From Psychroserpens luteolus (GTDB lineage Bacteria > Bacteroidota > Bacteroidia > Flavobacteriales > Flavobacteriaceae), in NCBI RefSeq assembly GCF_021032705.1, contig NZ_JAHVXI010000001.1, positions 186,001 through 250,000 of the forward strand: a stretch of 64,000 nucleotides of DNA, in the 5' to 3' direction. Below are positions 52,109 to 60,581 of the stretch, in pieces. A program made the position numbers and the translations under genes. Position 1 is the stretch's first letter; every line of letters starts with the position of its first letter. The notes under the pieces were generated by a model. That model was not told the origin of the DNA. It ran no database searches and worked only from the letters and a program-made list of their open reading frames with translations.

Positions 52109-52935
52109 TGAGACTAATAGTAATATGCCTTCTTTTTTCGTTTTCAGTATATGGACAAAACACCTATCAGAAAAATCCATTTGAAAATGGAACTATTAAA
52201 TCTGAAGGCTGGTTAGACAATAATCTAAAAACAGCGTATTGGAAATTTTATCATGAAAATGGCCAACTGTCTGAAGAAGGTCATTATAATAACGATAAGA
52301 AAAATGGTTTCTGGAAGTTTTACAATGCTAAAGGTCAACTTCAAAAAGAAGGATATTTCAAAAATGGTTTAAAGACTGGTTATTGGAAAATCTACGATAA
52401 TAATAGTATTACCCAAGAAGGAAACTATAGTAATGGAAAACGAATAAACCATTGGAAGTTTTATTATGCCAATAAAGCATTAAAAGAAGAAGGGCACTAT
52501 TCTAATGATTTAAAAACCAAGTATTGGAAATCGTATTACAAAAATGGTCGACTCGAAAAAGAAGGTCATTTTAGACACAATAAAACGACTGGTTATTGGA
52601 GGTTTTATCATAAAAATGGACAATTGGAAAAAGATGGTGAGTTTAAGTTAGGAAAATTCACTAGCTATTGGCAATTTTACAACCTAAATGGAAAAAAGAC
52701 ATCTGAAGGTCATTACGTTAATGGGAAAAAGAAAAATTGGTGGTTGTTTTATGATTCTGAAGAAAAGATAAATCATAAATGTCAATTAGATAACAATCAA
52801 AAAAACGGGTATTGTCTAATGTATAAAAATGAAAAACTGGTTTCGGCCGTTAAATATTCCAAAGGAAAAAAAATAAAAGAATGGACGGATTTAGCGTCAT
52901 TTAAAAAAGAAAATAAACTCAGCGATCTTAAATGA
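52108..52935 (+). CDS. YwqK/MORN-like repeat protein, exported
   Basis: A 275-residue protein with a signal peptide (SFSVYGQ) and about nine tandem repeats of roughly 23 residues of the type GYWKFYHENGQLSEEGHY (MORN_2/YwqK family). Such repeats form an elongated beta-sheet surface. Despite the antitoxin label often given to YwqK relatives, no toxin gene is present. Here it sits between a polyferredoxin and glycosyltransferases and probably mediates binding at the cell envelope. Overlaps by four bases with the next gene. Confidence 0.82.
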   Translation: MRLIVICLLFSFSVYGQNTYQKNPFENGTIKSEGWLDNNLKTAYWKFYHENGQLSEEGHYNNDKKNGFWKFYNAKGQLQKEGYFKNGLKTGYWKIYDNNSITQEGNYSNGKRINHWKFYYANKALKEEGHYSNDLKTKYWKSYYKNGRLEKEGHFRHNKTTGYWRFYHKNGQLEKDGEFKLGKFTSYWQFYNLNGKKTSEGHYVNGKKKNWWLFYDSEEKINHKCQLDNNQKNGYCLMYKNEKLVSAVKYSKGKKIKEWTDLASFKKENKLSDLK

Positions 52936-53630
52936 CCAAAATTAAAGTGATTATTCCTGCTTATAACGAAGCAGATTCTATAACGCATGTTATAAAAGAT
53001 ATTCCAGACATTGTAAACGAAGTTATTGTAGTGAGCAATAATTCTAACGACGATACTGAAATCAATGCGAAAAACGCAGGAGCGACTGTACTTACTGAAC
53101 AAAATAGAGGTTATGGTTATGCCTGTTTGAAAGGCATGCATTATATCGCCAGCCAACCAGAACCTGAGCATCCAGATATTTTAGTATTTCTCGATGGTGA
53201 TTACAGTGATTACCCTGAAGAGCTAACAAAGATTGTCGCACCTATAATTGATAATAATATTGATTTTGTTATTGGAGCACGAGTTAAGAGTCTGAGAGAA
53301 AAAGGGTCTATGACAGGTCCACAAATCTTTGGAAATTGGCTAGCTACTACATTGATGACCTTGTTTTTTAGAGCTAAGTTTTCAGATTTAGGTCCTTTTA
53401 GAGCGATTAAGTATGAGAAACTTCTTCAATTAAAAATGGAAGATAAAACCTATGGCTGGACCGTAGAAATGCAACTCAAGGCATTACGACAAAAATTAAG
53501 CTACACAGAAGTCCCTGTAAACTACAGAAATAGAATAGGCGTCTCAAAAGTTTCAGGTACGGTAAAAGGTGCTATATTTGCAGGCGTAAAAATCCTAGGC
53601 TGGATTTTTAAATACAGTTTTAAAAAATGA
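52932..53630 (+). CDS. Family 2 glycosyltransferase (dolichol-phosphate mannose synthase-like)
   Basis: A 232-residue GT2 protein: KVIIPAYNEADSITHVI, VVSNNSNDDT, LTEQNRGYGYACLKG, ILVFLDGDYSDYPEEL with the DxD site, and FSDLGPFRAIKYEKLL. The pattern resembles polyprenyl-phosphate glycosyltransferases that make lipid-linked sugar donors. Two hydrophobic segments are not obvious, so it acts at the inner face of the membrane. It is followed (4-base overlap) by a larger membrane transferase and a GT87-like protein that could use its product. Confidence 0.87.
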   Translation: MTKIKVIIPAYNEADSITHVIKDIPDIVNEVIVVSNNSNDDTEINAKNAGATVLTEQNRGYGYACLKGMHYIASQPEPEHPDILVFLDGDYSDYPEELTKIVAPIIDNNIDFVIGARVKSLREKGSMTGPQIFGNWLATTLMTLFFRAKFSDLGPFRAIKYEKLLQLKMEDKTYGWTVEMQLKALRQKLSYTEVPVNYRNRIGVSKVSGTVKGAIFAGVKILGWIFKYSFKK

Positions 53631-55117
53631 TTCTTGAAACGACCATAATTGTCATTTACACCATTGCTATCATACTTATTTTTATGTATGCTTTAGCACA
53701 GCTCAACCTACTCTTTAATTACTTGTCTTCGAAAAGAGCAGATACGACTTGTGACACTTTTGATTTATCTAACCCAGATGAAATTCCTTTAGTGACCATA
53801 CAATTACCTGTATACAATGAGATGTACGTAATGGAGCGCCTGTTAGACAATATTGCGCGTATAGATTACCCTAAAGACAAATTAGAAATACAAGTTCTAG
53901 ATGATTCAACAGACGAAACTGTTGAGACCACACGAAAGCATGTAGAAAAATTACGAGCAACTGGCTTAGATATTAAACAGATTACTAGAACAGATAGAAC
54001 TGGATTTAAAGCTGGAGCACTTAAAGAAGGTTTAGAAATTGCTAAAGGCGAGTTTATTGCCATTTTCGATGCAGATTTCCTTCCAAAGAAAAACTGGTTG
54101 AAGCGTACAATCCCATATTTTAAGCAGCCAGATATTGGCGTTGTTCAAACACGTTGGGGACATATCAATAGAAACTATTCTATTCTCACAAAAATTCAAG
54201 CATTTGCTTTAGATGCCCACTTTACCTTAGAACAAGTTGGACGAAATAGTAAAGGTCATTTTATCAATTTTAATGGTACTGCTGGTATATGGCGTAAAGA
54301 ATGTATTATAGATGCTGGAAACTGGGAAGGAGACACCTTAACCGAAGATTTGGATCTAAGTTATAGAGCACAACTCAAAAACTGGAAGTTTAAATATTTA
54401 GAAGATGTTGAAACACCTGCCGAATTGCCTGTAGTCATTAGCGCAGCGCGTTCACAACAATTTAGATGGAATAAAGGAGGTGCCGAAAATTTTAGAAAAA
54501 TGCTTTGGCGCGTTTTAAAATCTAAAAATATTTCGACTAAGACTAAAGTCCACGGCCTCTTACATTTACTCAATAGCACCATGTTTTTAAATGTATTTAT
54601 AGTTGCTGTGTTGAGTATTCCAATGCTTTATATCAAAAACGAATATGCACATTTACGTTTTTACTTTTACTTTATGAGTTTCTTTGTAATGAGTACGGTA
54701 ATTTTCTTTATCTGCTATTGGTTTATGTACAAGCAAATTTATGGAAGTGGGTTCAAGAGGTTTTTTGGTTATATAGGTATGTTTTTTACATTCTTCTCAA
54801 TAGCCATGGGCTTTTCTTTACATAACTCTATAGCTGTTCTTGAAGGGCACATAGGAAAGCGAAGTGAGTTTGTTAGAACACCTAAATTTAATATTAGTAC
54901 CATAAAAGACTCTTGGAAAGGCAACAAATACTTGCGCAAAAAACTATCCCTTAATGTCATTGTTGAAGGGCTCTTAATGCTCTATTTTGGATTTGGATTA
55001 TACTATGCTTTTGTTGTTGGTGATCAGGGTGGTGATTTTGGATTATTTCCGTTCCACTTAATGCTATTTGTTGGGTTCGGCTACGTCTTTTTCAAATCTC
55101 TATCTTCTAAAGTATAA
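53627..55117 (+). CDS. Processive-type membrane glycosyltransferase (cellulose-synthase-like GT2)
   Basis: A 496-residue GT2 with an N-terminal membrane helix, catalytic domain (VTIQLPVYNEMYVMERLL, VLDDSTDE, FDADFLP, TLTEDLDLSYR) and the QxxRW motif QQFRW near residue 278. Four further membrane helices lie in the C-terminal third. The layout is that of cellulose-synthase-like or ceramide glucosyltransferase-like enzymes that assemble beta-linked glycans or glycolipids at the membrane. The sugar and acceptor are unknown. Shares one base with the next gene. Confidence 0.87.
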   Translation: MILETTIIVIYTIAIILIFMYALAQLNLLFNYLSSKRADTTCDTFDLSNPDEIPLVTIQLPVYNEMYVMERLLDNIARIDYPKDKLEIQVLDDSTDETVETTRKHVEKLRATGLDIKQITRTDRTGFKAGALKEGLEIAKGEFIAIFDADFLPKKNWLKRTIPYFKQPDIGVVQTRWGHINRNYSILTKIQAFALDAHFTLEQVGRNSKGHFINFNGTAGIWRKECIIDAGNWEGDTLTEDLDLSYRAQLKNWKFKYLEDVETPAELPVVISAARSQQFRWNKGGAENFRKMLWRVLKSKNISTKTKVHGLLHLLNSTMFLNVFIVAVLSIPMLYIKNEYAHLRFYFYFMSFFVMSTVIFFICYWFMYKQIYGSGFKRFFGYIGMFFTFFSIAMGFSLHNSIAVLEGHIGKRSEFVRTPKFNISTIKDSWKGNKYLRKKLSLNVIVEGLLMLYFGFGLYYAFVVGDQGGDFGLFPFHLMLFVGFGYVFFKSLSSKV

Positions 55118-56490
55118 TGCAATTCTGGAAACTTTATAAAGTTCCGTTACTGCTTACATTTGTTAGCCTTATTCTCTATTGGCTTTTCGCTTATAAACTC
55201 ATAAGAACAGATTATACAACTCTTATTGTTTTATATGGTTTACTTTGGTTGGTCTTTATTTTTATTCTGAAATACGCCAAAACTCACTTAAAGTTCTTAA
55301 CGATTGTTGCGTTTTTAAGTCGAGCTATATTTATTCTAGCCATTCCCAATCTATCTCAAGACTTCTATAGGTTTATTTGGGATGGCCGTATGATTTTTGA
55401 AGGTTTAAATCCGTATTTATATACTCCCGAATCATTTATACAAGCAGGAACAGATTTGCCTGTATTACAAGCAGAAGCTTTATACGATGGAATGGGTGAA
55501 CTCAATGGAAGTCATTACACCAACTATCCTCCAATTAACCAACTATGTTTTACAATTGCCGCGTTGTTTTCTGGTCATAGTATTTTAGGCTCAGCACTTG
55601 TATTACGACTCTTAATTATTACAGCGGACTTTGGTACACTATTCTTCGGAAAACGACTATTGAAGACGTTAAATATTCCTGTGAAAAATATCTTTTGGTA
55701 TATTCTCAATCCGTTTATTATTATTGAATTAACTGGAAATCTTCATTTTGAAGGCGTGATGATTTTCTTCCTTGTTTGGAGCTTGTACTTACTACATTCT
55801 AAACGATGGAAATGGGCTGCAGTTGTTTTTGCTTTGTCGATTTCGGTGAAATTAATCCCATTGTTGTTTTTACCTTTATTCTTCTACTATTTTATCTCTT
55901 CGCGACCAACACTGAAAAAAGGGTTTTTAAATCTTATTGGATTTTATGCTATTGTAGGTATTACTACACTCTTATTATTTGCGCCATTCTTTTCAACAGA
56001 ATTTATAAACAACTATGCACAAACTGTTGGATTATGGTTTCAAAAATTTGAATTTAACGCCAGTGTCTATTATGTTGCAAGACACATTGGCTATTGGATT
56101 ACAGGTTATAATGAAATTGCTATAATTGGTAAAATATTACCAGCTCTGGTTTTTGTATTTATCATTTCGCTAGCATTTTTCAAGAAGCATGTTGATTTAA
56201 AAAGGCTCATAACGCATATGTTATTTGCATTTACTTTCTATTTATTTCTAAGTACAACTATTCACCCATGGTATGTTGCTATGCTTTTGATTTTATGTGT
56301 GTTTACTGATTATAAGTTTCCTATAGTGTGGAGTTTTATTATCATACTAAGTTATCTAGCATACATAAACCTCAATAAAGCCGATAAGTCTGAAAACCTA
56401 TGGATAATTGCCTTAGAATACACGATTGTATATGGCGTTTTTATTTGGGAAGTTTTCATAAGAAAGTCGACTCAAAAAATTGAGGCTTGA
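55117..56490 (+). CDS. GT87-like polytopic mannosyl/glycosyltransferase
   Basis: A 457-residue integral membrane protein with about eleven segments. The loop SQDFYRFIWDGRMIFEGLNPY (residues about 83-103) and TNYPPINQLC are characteristic of GT-C enzymes of the GT87/PimE type, which use polyprenyl-phosphate sugars. It is the last gene of the 49212-56490 operon and is a natural user of the donor made by the 52932 protein. Substrate assignment is inference. Confidence 0.8.
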   Translation: MQFWKLYKVPLLLTFVSLILYWLFAYKLIRTDYTTLIVLYGLLWLVFIFILKYAKTHLKFLTIVAFLSRAIFILAIPNLSQDFYRFIWDGRMIFEGLNPYLYTPESFIQAGTDLPVLQAEALYDGMGELNGSHYTNYPPINQLCFTIAALFSGHSILGSALVLRLLIITADFGTLFFGKRLLKTLNIPVKNIFWYILNPFIIIELTGNLHFEGVMIFFLVWSLYLLHSKRWKWAAVVFALSISVKLIPLLFLPLFFYYFISSRPTLKKGFLNLIGFYAIVGITTLLLFAPFFSTEFINNYAQTVGLWFQKFEFNASVYYVARHIGYWITGYNEIAIIGKILPALVFVFIISLAFFKKHVDLKRLITHMLFAFTFYLFLSTTIHPWYVAMLLILCVFTDYKFPIVWSFIIILSYLAYINLNKADKSENLWIIALEYTIVYGVFIWEVFIRKSTQKIEA

Positions 56491-56514
56491 TCTTAAAGCT
56501 TGGGAAGACTAATT

Positions 56515-56820
56515 TTAGTCGTCGCTCGTTAACCCTGGATCTTGAACCGCTTCTGGATCGTCATTATCAAAAGCCTCATAATCATCTTCATCATAATTTT
56601 GCATTGTTACAGCTAGTTTGGTACTTACCTTTACCAAATATTTGGTATCATCTGTAGTAACTTCAACTGCTTCAACAATTTCATTTTTGGCGTTTGTAAA
56701 TGAAATAATATGGCCATCATCATATCCATAAGGATATTTTTCTACTAATAAAGCTAAAATTTCAGGTGTCAACTTTTTAAAATCAACAATAACACGCTTT
56801 AAATTGTCTTTTTTATTCAT
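56515..56820 (-). CDS. Small acidic conserved hypothetical protein
   Basis: A 101-residue protein of a kind often seen in Bacteroidetes genomes, but I cannot assign a function. It starts with basic MNKKDNLKRVIVDFKKL and then a helix-strand pattern. The last 30 residues are very acidic (DEDDYEAFDNDDPEAV). No signal peptide or membrane segment. It lies alone on the minus strand between two plus-strand units. Confidence 0.75.
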   Translation of the reverse strand: MNKKDNLKRVIVDFKKLTPEILALLVEKYPYGYDDGHIISFTNAKNEIVEAVEVTTDDTKYLVKVSTKLAVTMQNYDEDDYEAFDNDDPEAVQDPGLTSDD

Positions 56821-57162
56821 AATTGTATATATCTAGTAGGTTAGAATTAAGATATAACACTCCCTTATTAATATTTAAATAAATCAATAGCTAGTATTAA
56901 AATTAAAAAAATAATTTGAGCTAAAGTAAATTATTTATTGTTAGAGATTAAAATTGAATATTAAATATAGGTTAAGGATTGAAGGTTTATTAACGTTAAA
57001 GTCTGGTTACTTTTTCATAGAAAACCTTAGATTTCATACTTTTATTAAAATTTCACTCACTGAAAAAGCATTTTCGCTAAATGAGAACTTGAGCTTACTC
57101 ACTATCATTTGAAAACTCAAAGTGAAGTCTATAGATTTGATGTAAACAAAACAATTATAATT
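56821..57162. other. Gene-free AT-rich stretch with a possible promoter
   Basis: 342 bases without a convincing frame, strongly AT-rich. It contains the palindrome TTAACGTTAA at 56990-56999 and a near-consensus -7 box TACTTTTA at 57037-57044 on the plus strand, which would leave a leader of roughly 115 bases before the next gene. No RNA gene or terminator is visible. Confidence 0.4.
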
Positions 57163-57591
57163 ATGAAAACACTAACGATGAAAAGAATTGCACAAACCTT
57201 AGGTGTAATAAGTATGGTAATGATCGCTGCAGTTATCTCTAATCCGCTATATGCACAAACGCAAGTTACTGCATCTGCTACAGCTGTTGGTCAACAAATG
57301 ACGATCAAAGGGAAAGTAAGTGATGACAAAGGACCATTACCTGGAGTTAACATTGTACTTAAAGGGAATAAGATTGGGGCTATTACTGATGGAAAAGGTG
57401 AGTTTACATTTCCGAAGGCATTAAGCTCGGGAGACATTTTGGTATTTAGCTTCTTAGGTTATGAAAAGCAAGAGGTTAAAATTGATTCAAAAACAACATT
57501 TATCAATTTAGTATTATCAACCGATCTTGTTGAGATCATGGGAGCTGTGTCTACAGATAAACCATATAAATCTAAGCGCTCAAAAAATTAA
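57163..57591 (+). CDS. Exported CarboxypepD_reg-like (CNA-B type) domain protein
   Basis: A 142-residue protein from ATG 57163 (upstream TTG 57109 would put 18 extra residues ahead of a normal signal peptide). The signal peptide ends in LYAQT. The mature part carries the domain found at the N-terminus of SusC/TonB-dependent receptors (GKVSDDKGPLPGVNIVLKG, GAITDGKGEFTFP, LVFSFLGYEKQEVKI), but here it stands alone without a receptor barrel. A beta-sandwich binding or adaptor role is likely. It is 15 bases upstream of the transglutaminase-like gene and probably co-transcribed. Confidence 0.85.
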   Translation: MKTLTMKRIAQTLGVISMVMIAAVISNPLYAQTQVTASATAVGQQMTIKGKVSDDKGPLPGVNIVLKGNKIGAITDGKGEFTFPKALSSGDILVFSFLGYEKQEVKIDSKTTFINLVLSTDLVEIMGAVSTDKPYKSKRSKN

Positions 57592-57606
57592 TATAGCATT
57601 GTTTAG

Positions 57607-58620
57607 ATGAAAACAAGGCTATTTGTACTGCTCTTCATAGTTGCATTTCAAACGCATGCACAATTATCTGACTTTGAACATATCAATTTTCGAAAAGCAG
57701 ATAGTGCGGCATTGGCATGCAAAGATGAGGGGCTTAGCAATTTACCAGAATTAGCTTATAAACTCACTTCTAATTTAGATACAGATGTAGAACGCTTTAG
57801 AGCCATTTATTTATGGGTTTGCTCTAACATTGCAAATGATTACAATCTGTATCAAAAAAATAAAAGAAAACGCTACAAGTATAAAAACGATAGTATAAAA
57901 CTCAATGCTTGGAATACGCGTTTAAAAAAAGAAATTTTCCGTAAACTCTTAAAACAAAAACGAACCATTTGTACAGGCTATGCTTATATCGTACAAGAAC
58001 TTTCGAAAATGGCCAACCTCAATTGTGAAATCGTTCATGGGTTTGGACGAACGAGCATGACAGATGTCGAAAAGCTTGATGCTCCAAATCACTCATGGAA
58101 TGTGATTCAACTTAACGGAAAGTGGTATCTCTGCGATCCAACTTGGGCCAGTGGGATACCAAATCCTGAAACAAATGAATTCGAATTTCAATATAACGAT
58201 GGGATGTTTCTTACCAACCCGAAACTCTTTGCTGTAAACCATTTTCCTATAGATGATAGGTGGATGCTTTTAAAGGAAAACAAGCCAACATTTGACGAAT
58301 TTCTTAATGCTCCAGTTATTTATGGCAAGGCCTATACCAACTTAACGGGTCATGATGCACCAAAAAAAATGCATCATATTATTCAAAAGAATGAAAAAGT
58401 TGTCTTTAAATATCAGCTTTATAAATCAGTTGAAGAAGATGACATCAAGTTTCTCATTGATAATGGCTATCATAACAAAAAAATAAAGCCTACATCTACT
58501 CACATTGAGAACGAGAATTTAACTCTAGAACACCTATTTGATACTAAAGGGTTTTACGATGTACATTTATACATTGGTGAAGATTTGATTTCAACATATA
58601 CAGTAAAGGTAAAAAGTTGA
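57607..58620 (+). CDS. Exported transglutaminase-like protein
   Basis: A 337-residue secreted protein (signal ending in FQTHAQ) with a transglutaminase-like fold. The triad is Cys 122 (RTICTGYAYI), His 162 (NHSWNVI) and Asp 177 (WYLCDPTW). A C-terminal beta domain of about 100 residues follows. Members may act as peptidases or cross-linking enzymes. The substrate is unknown. It lies directly after the CarboxypepD_reg-like gene. Confidence 0.85.
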   Translation: MKTRLFVLLFIVAFQTHAQLSDFEHINFRKADSAALACKDEGLSNLPELAYKLTSNLDTDVERFRAIYLWVCSNIANDYNLYQKNKRKRYKYKNDSIKLNAWNTRLKKEIFRKLLKQKRTICTGYAYIVQELSKMANLNCEIVHGFGRTSMTDVEKLDAPNHSWNVIQLNGKWYLCDPTWASGIPNPETNEFEFQYNDGMFLTNPKLFAVNHFPIDDRWMLLKENKPTFDEFLNAPVIYGKAYTNLTGHDAPKKMHHIIQKNEKVVFKYQLYKSVEEDDIKFLIDNGYHNKKIKPTSTHIENENLTLEHLFDTKGFYDVHLYIGEDLISTYTVKVKS

Positions 58621-58625
58621 ATGCT

Positions 58626-59165
58626 ATGTCTAAAGTTACTATACATATGGTTTCAAGCTTAGATGGTTTTATAGCCAAAAAAGATGGAACTGTATCATGG
58701 CTTCAATCTAAAGACACTTATGATAAAGGTATCACCCTCTCACAAGAAGATATAGAAGACTACCTCAAAACGATACACTGTTATGTTATGGGTTCAAAAA
58801 CCTACGAACATGCATTAGAGTTAGGATGGCCTTATGGTGAAAAGCCTGTTTATGTATTAAGTCATAGACCTCTGAGATCGGACAAAAAAAATGTCATGTT
58901 CTTTTCGGGAGATATAAACAAACTCATAATCCAAGAACTTAAATCTAAACATGAGAATATATGGGTTGTTGGAGGCGCAATGATTACCAAAGAAGTAATT
59001 CGTTTGAAATTAGCAGATGAAATTATCATTTCAATGATGCCAATTATTCTTGGTGACGGCACACTCTTTTTTGATTTTATTGGTCAAGAACACAATCTTC
59101 ATCTAAAAGATGTTACGGCTTATAAAGATGGAATGGTAGAGTTAACTTATGATATAAAACAATAA
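58626..59165 (+). CDS. Dihydrofolate reductase family protein (RibD C-terminal-like)
   Basis: A 179-residue protein starting at ATG 58626 (upstream TTG 58617 overlaps the previous gene). It has the reductase fold IHMVSSLDGFIAKKDGT, YVMGSKTYEHAL, YVLSHRPLR and IWVVGGAMITKEVIR. This belongs to the YyaP/YwjB-like or RibD C-terminal branch, not to true FolA, because the folate-binding residues differ. NADPH-dependent reduction of an unknown substrate is likely. Confidence 0.87.
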   Translation: MSKVTIHMVSSLDGFIAKKDGTVSWLQSKDTYDKGITLSQEDIEDYLKTIHCYVMGSKTYEHALELGWPYGEKPVYVLSHRPLRSDKKNVMFFSGDINKLIIQELKSKHENIWVVGGAMITKEVIRLKLADEIIISMMPIILGDGTLFFDFIGQEHNLHLKDVTAYKDGMVELTYDIKQ

Positions 59166-59178
59166 TACAAGCTATATT

Positions 59179-59535
59179 TTGAACATCGAAGACTACCGAA
59201 CATATTGTCTATCTAAACAAGGAGTTACAGAATCATTCCCGTTTCCTAAACTTCAGAATGTTCTTGTGTTTAAAGTGGCAGGAAAAATGTTTACAGCAAC
59301 AAATATTGATACGTTCTCAAGTTTCAGTATAAAATGCATACCAGAAACTATAGATGACCTAAGATCTCAATACCCTGCTCTTGAAGAACCATCTTATTTC
59401 AGTAAAAAACATTGGAGTAAAGTTGTGGTAGATGGAACCATTAAAGATGAAACGCTATACAGTTGGCTAGATATTTCTTATGATTTAGTTGTTTCTAAGC
59501 TTACAAAAAAACAAAGACATCTTCTATATCAGTAG
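59179..59535 (+). CDS. MmcQ/YjbR family protein
   Basis: A 118-residue MmcQ/YjbR protein. The start is TTG 59179, giving the usual family beginning NIEDYRTYCLSKQGVTESFPFP. Later blocks are LVFKVAGKMFT and a C-terminal LYSWLDISYDLVVSKLTKKQR, which are also typical. These small proteins have a CyaY-like DNA-binding fold with unclear biological role. It begins 13 bases after the dihydrofolate-reductase-like gene. Confidence 0.88.
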   Translation: MNIEDYRTYCLSKQGVTESFPFPKLQNVLVFKVAGKMFTATNIDTFSSFSIKCIPETIDDLRSQYPALEEPSYFSKKHWSKVVVDGTIKDETLYSWLDISYDLVVSKLTKKQRHLLYQ

Positions 59536-59582
59536 TAAAACAGTGCTATCCTTTTAAAATAAAAAAGTTTTAAAAAAATTAT

Positions 59583-59626
59583 GTAGTTAAATGACTTCAC
59601 ATTATATTTGTAGTCAAATGACTTCA
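59583..59626 (+). promoter_or_regulatory. Direct-repeat operator overlapping the promoter of the ArsR-type gene
   Basis: Two 17-base copies, GTAGTTAAATGACTTCA at 59583-59599 and GTAGTCAAATGACTTCA at 59610-59626, differ at one position and are 27 bases apart. The second contains the inverted repeat AGTCA-AA-TGACT. They flank an exact -7 box TATATTTG at 59603-59610, so a bound repressor would block the promoter. The second copy ends two bases before the ATG. Confidence 0.7.
59603..59610 (+). promoter_or_regulatory. -7 box of the ArsR-SRPBCC operon
   Basis: TATATTTG fits TAnnTTTG exactly and lies 17 bases before the ATG at 59628, implying a very short leader of about 12 bases. Confidence 0.6.
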
Positions 59627-59627
59627 T

Positions 59628-59954
59628 ATGAATTTAAGACGAGACGTATTCCAAGCTTTAGCCGATCCAACACGACGATCAATATTATTACTATTAGCAT
59701 CTCAATCCATGACTGCAGGAGCTATAGCCTCAAACTTTGATAGTGCCAGGCCAACAGTTTCAAAGCACATTCAAATTTTATCTGAATGTGACCTACTAAA
59801 AAAAGATCGAAAAGGTCGAGAAATCTACTATGAGCTTAATGTCACAAAAATGAAAATTGTTGATGACTGGATGAACCAATTCAGAACTATTTGGCAAAAT
59901 CGATTTAATAATCTTGATCAAGTATTACTAACCATAAAAAAAAATGAAAAATGA
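59628..59954 (+). CDS. ArsR-family winged-helix repressor
   Basis: A 108-residue ArsR-type regulator: [24 protein letters not shown], recognition helix [17 protein letters not shown], wing [13 protein letters not shown]. It lacks the ELCVCDL metal-binding cysteines of arsenic sensors (only ECDLL), so despite the name it is not predicted to sense arsenic. It overlaps an SRPBCC gene by 4 bases, a common partnership. The direct repeats in its promoter suggest autoregulation. Confidence 0.9.
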   Translation: MNLRRDVFQALADPTRRSILLLLASQSMTAGAIASNFDSARPTVSKHIQILSECDLLKKDRKGREIYYELNVTKMKIVDDWMNQFRTIWQNRFNNLDQVLLTIKKNEK

Positions 59955-60445
59955 AAAACAAGCTATTTTTTGACTTTACCGTTAACGAAAAAACAAATAC
60001 TATAGGTGTAAAAAGAGAGTTCGCTGCAGAACTTTCATTGGTATGGAAAGCATGGACAACATCAGAACTATTAGATCAATGGTGGGTTTCAAAAGATTGG
60101 GTTTCTCAGACAAAATCAATGAAATTTATAGAGGGAGGACATCGCCATTACGTTGTTAGAGGTCCTGAAGGCGAGGAATTTTGGGGAATCACAACCTACG
60201 ATAAGATTAAACTTTATGTTAGATTTTCTGGTAAAGATTGTTTTGCAGATGAAAACGCTACTATAAATCAAGACTATCCGCAATCAACCTATAGCATTGT
60301 CTTTATAGATAAAGGAGAGAAAACACTTATAGAACATCATACAACATATCCTGATTTAGATCAATTGAAGGCGAGTATTGAATACGGGTTTGAGGACGGC
60401 ATGTTAGCTGCCTTTGAAAAATTAGATGAAATTTTTAGTGCGTAA
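59951..60445 (+). CDS. SRPBCC/AHSA1-like ligand-binding protein
   Basis: A 164-residue START-like protein with [28 protein letters not shown] near residue 17, then [21 protein letters not shown], and a C-terminal helix [17 protein letters not shown]. Such proteins beside ArsR repressors bind small hydrophobic ligands or act as chaperone-related AHSA1 members. It is the last gene of the pair. The ligand is unknown. Confidence 0.88.
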   Translation: MKNKLFFDFTVNEKTNTIGVKREFAAELSLVWKAWTTSELLDQWWVSKDWVSQTKSMKFIEGGHRHYVVRGPEGEEFWGITTYDKIKLYVRFSGKDCFADENATINQDYPQSTYSIVFIDKGEKTLIEHHTTYPDLDQLKASIEYGFEDGMLAAFEKLDEIFSA

Positions 60446-60581
60446 TTCTAGGTGTATTTTTAAAATTTAAATTCTTTAAAAATTAAGTGTTTTCACTTCG
60501 GTTCAGTTTCTTTTACTAAATTAGTATTCTATGCCAACTTATGTTTTAAAAACGTGTTGCCAATAATTTTAAATACGATTA

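Noticed and set aside
52108-52935. Toxin-antitoxin locus based on YwqK similarity
   Set aside because: No toxin gene on either side. The protein has a signal peptide and sits in a tightly spaced operon of redox and glycosyltransferase genes.
59628-59954. ArsR-type gene as the arsenic-responsive regulator of the arsenosugar cluster
   Set aside because: It lacks the ELCVCDL cysteines, is 15 kb away, and has an operator next to its own SRPBCC partner instead.
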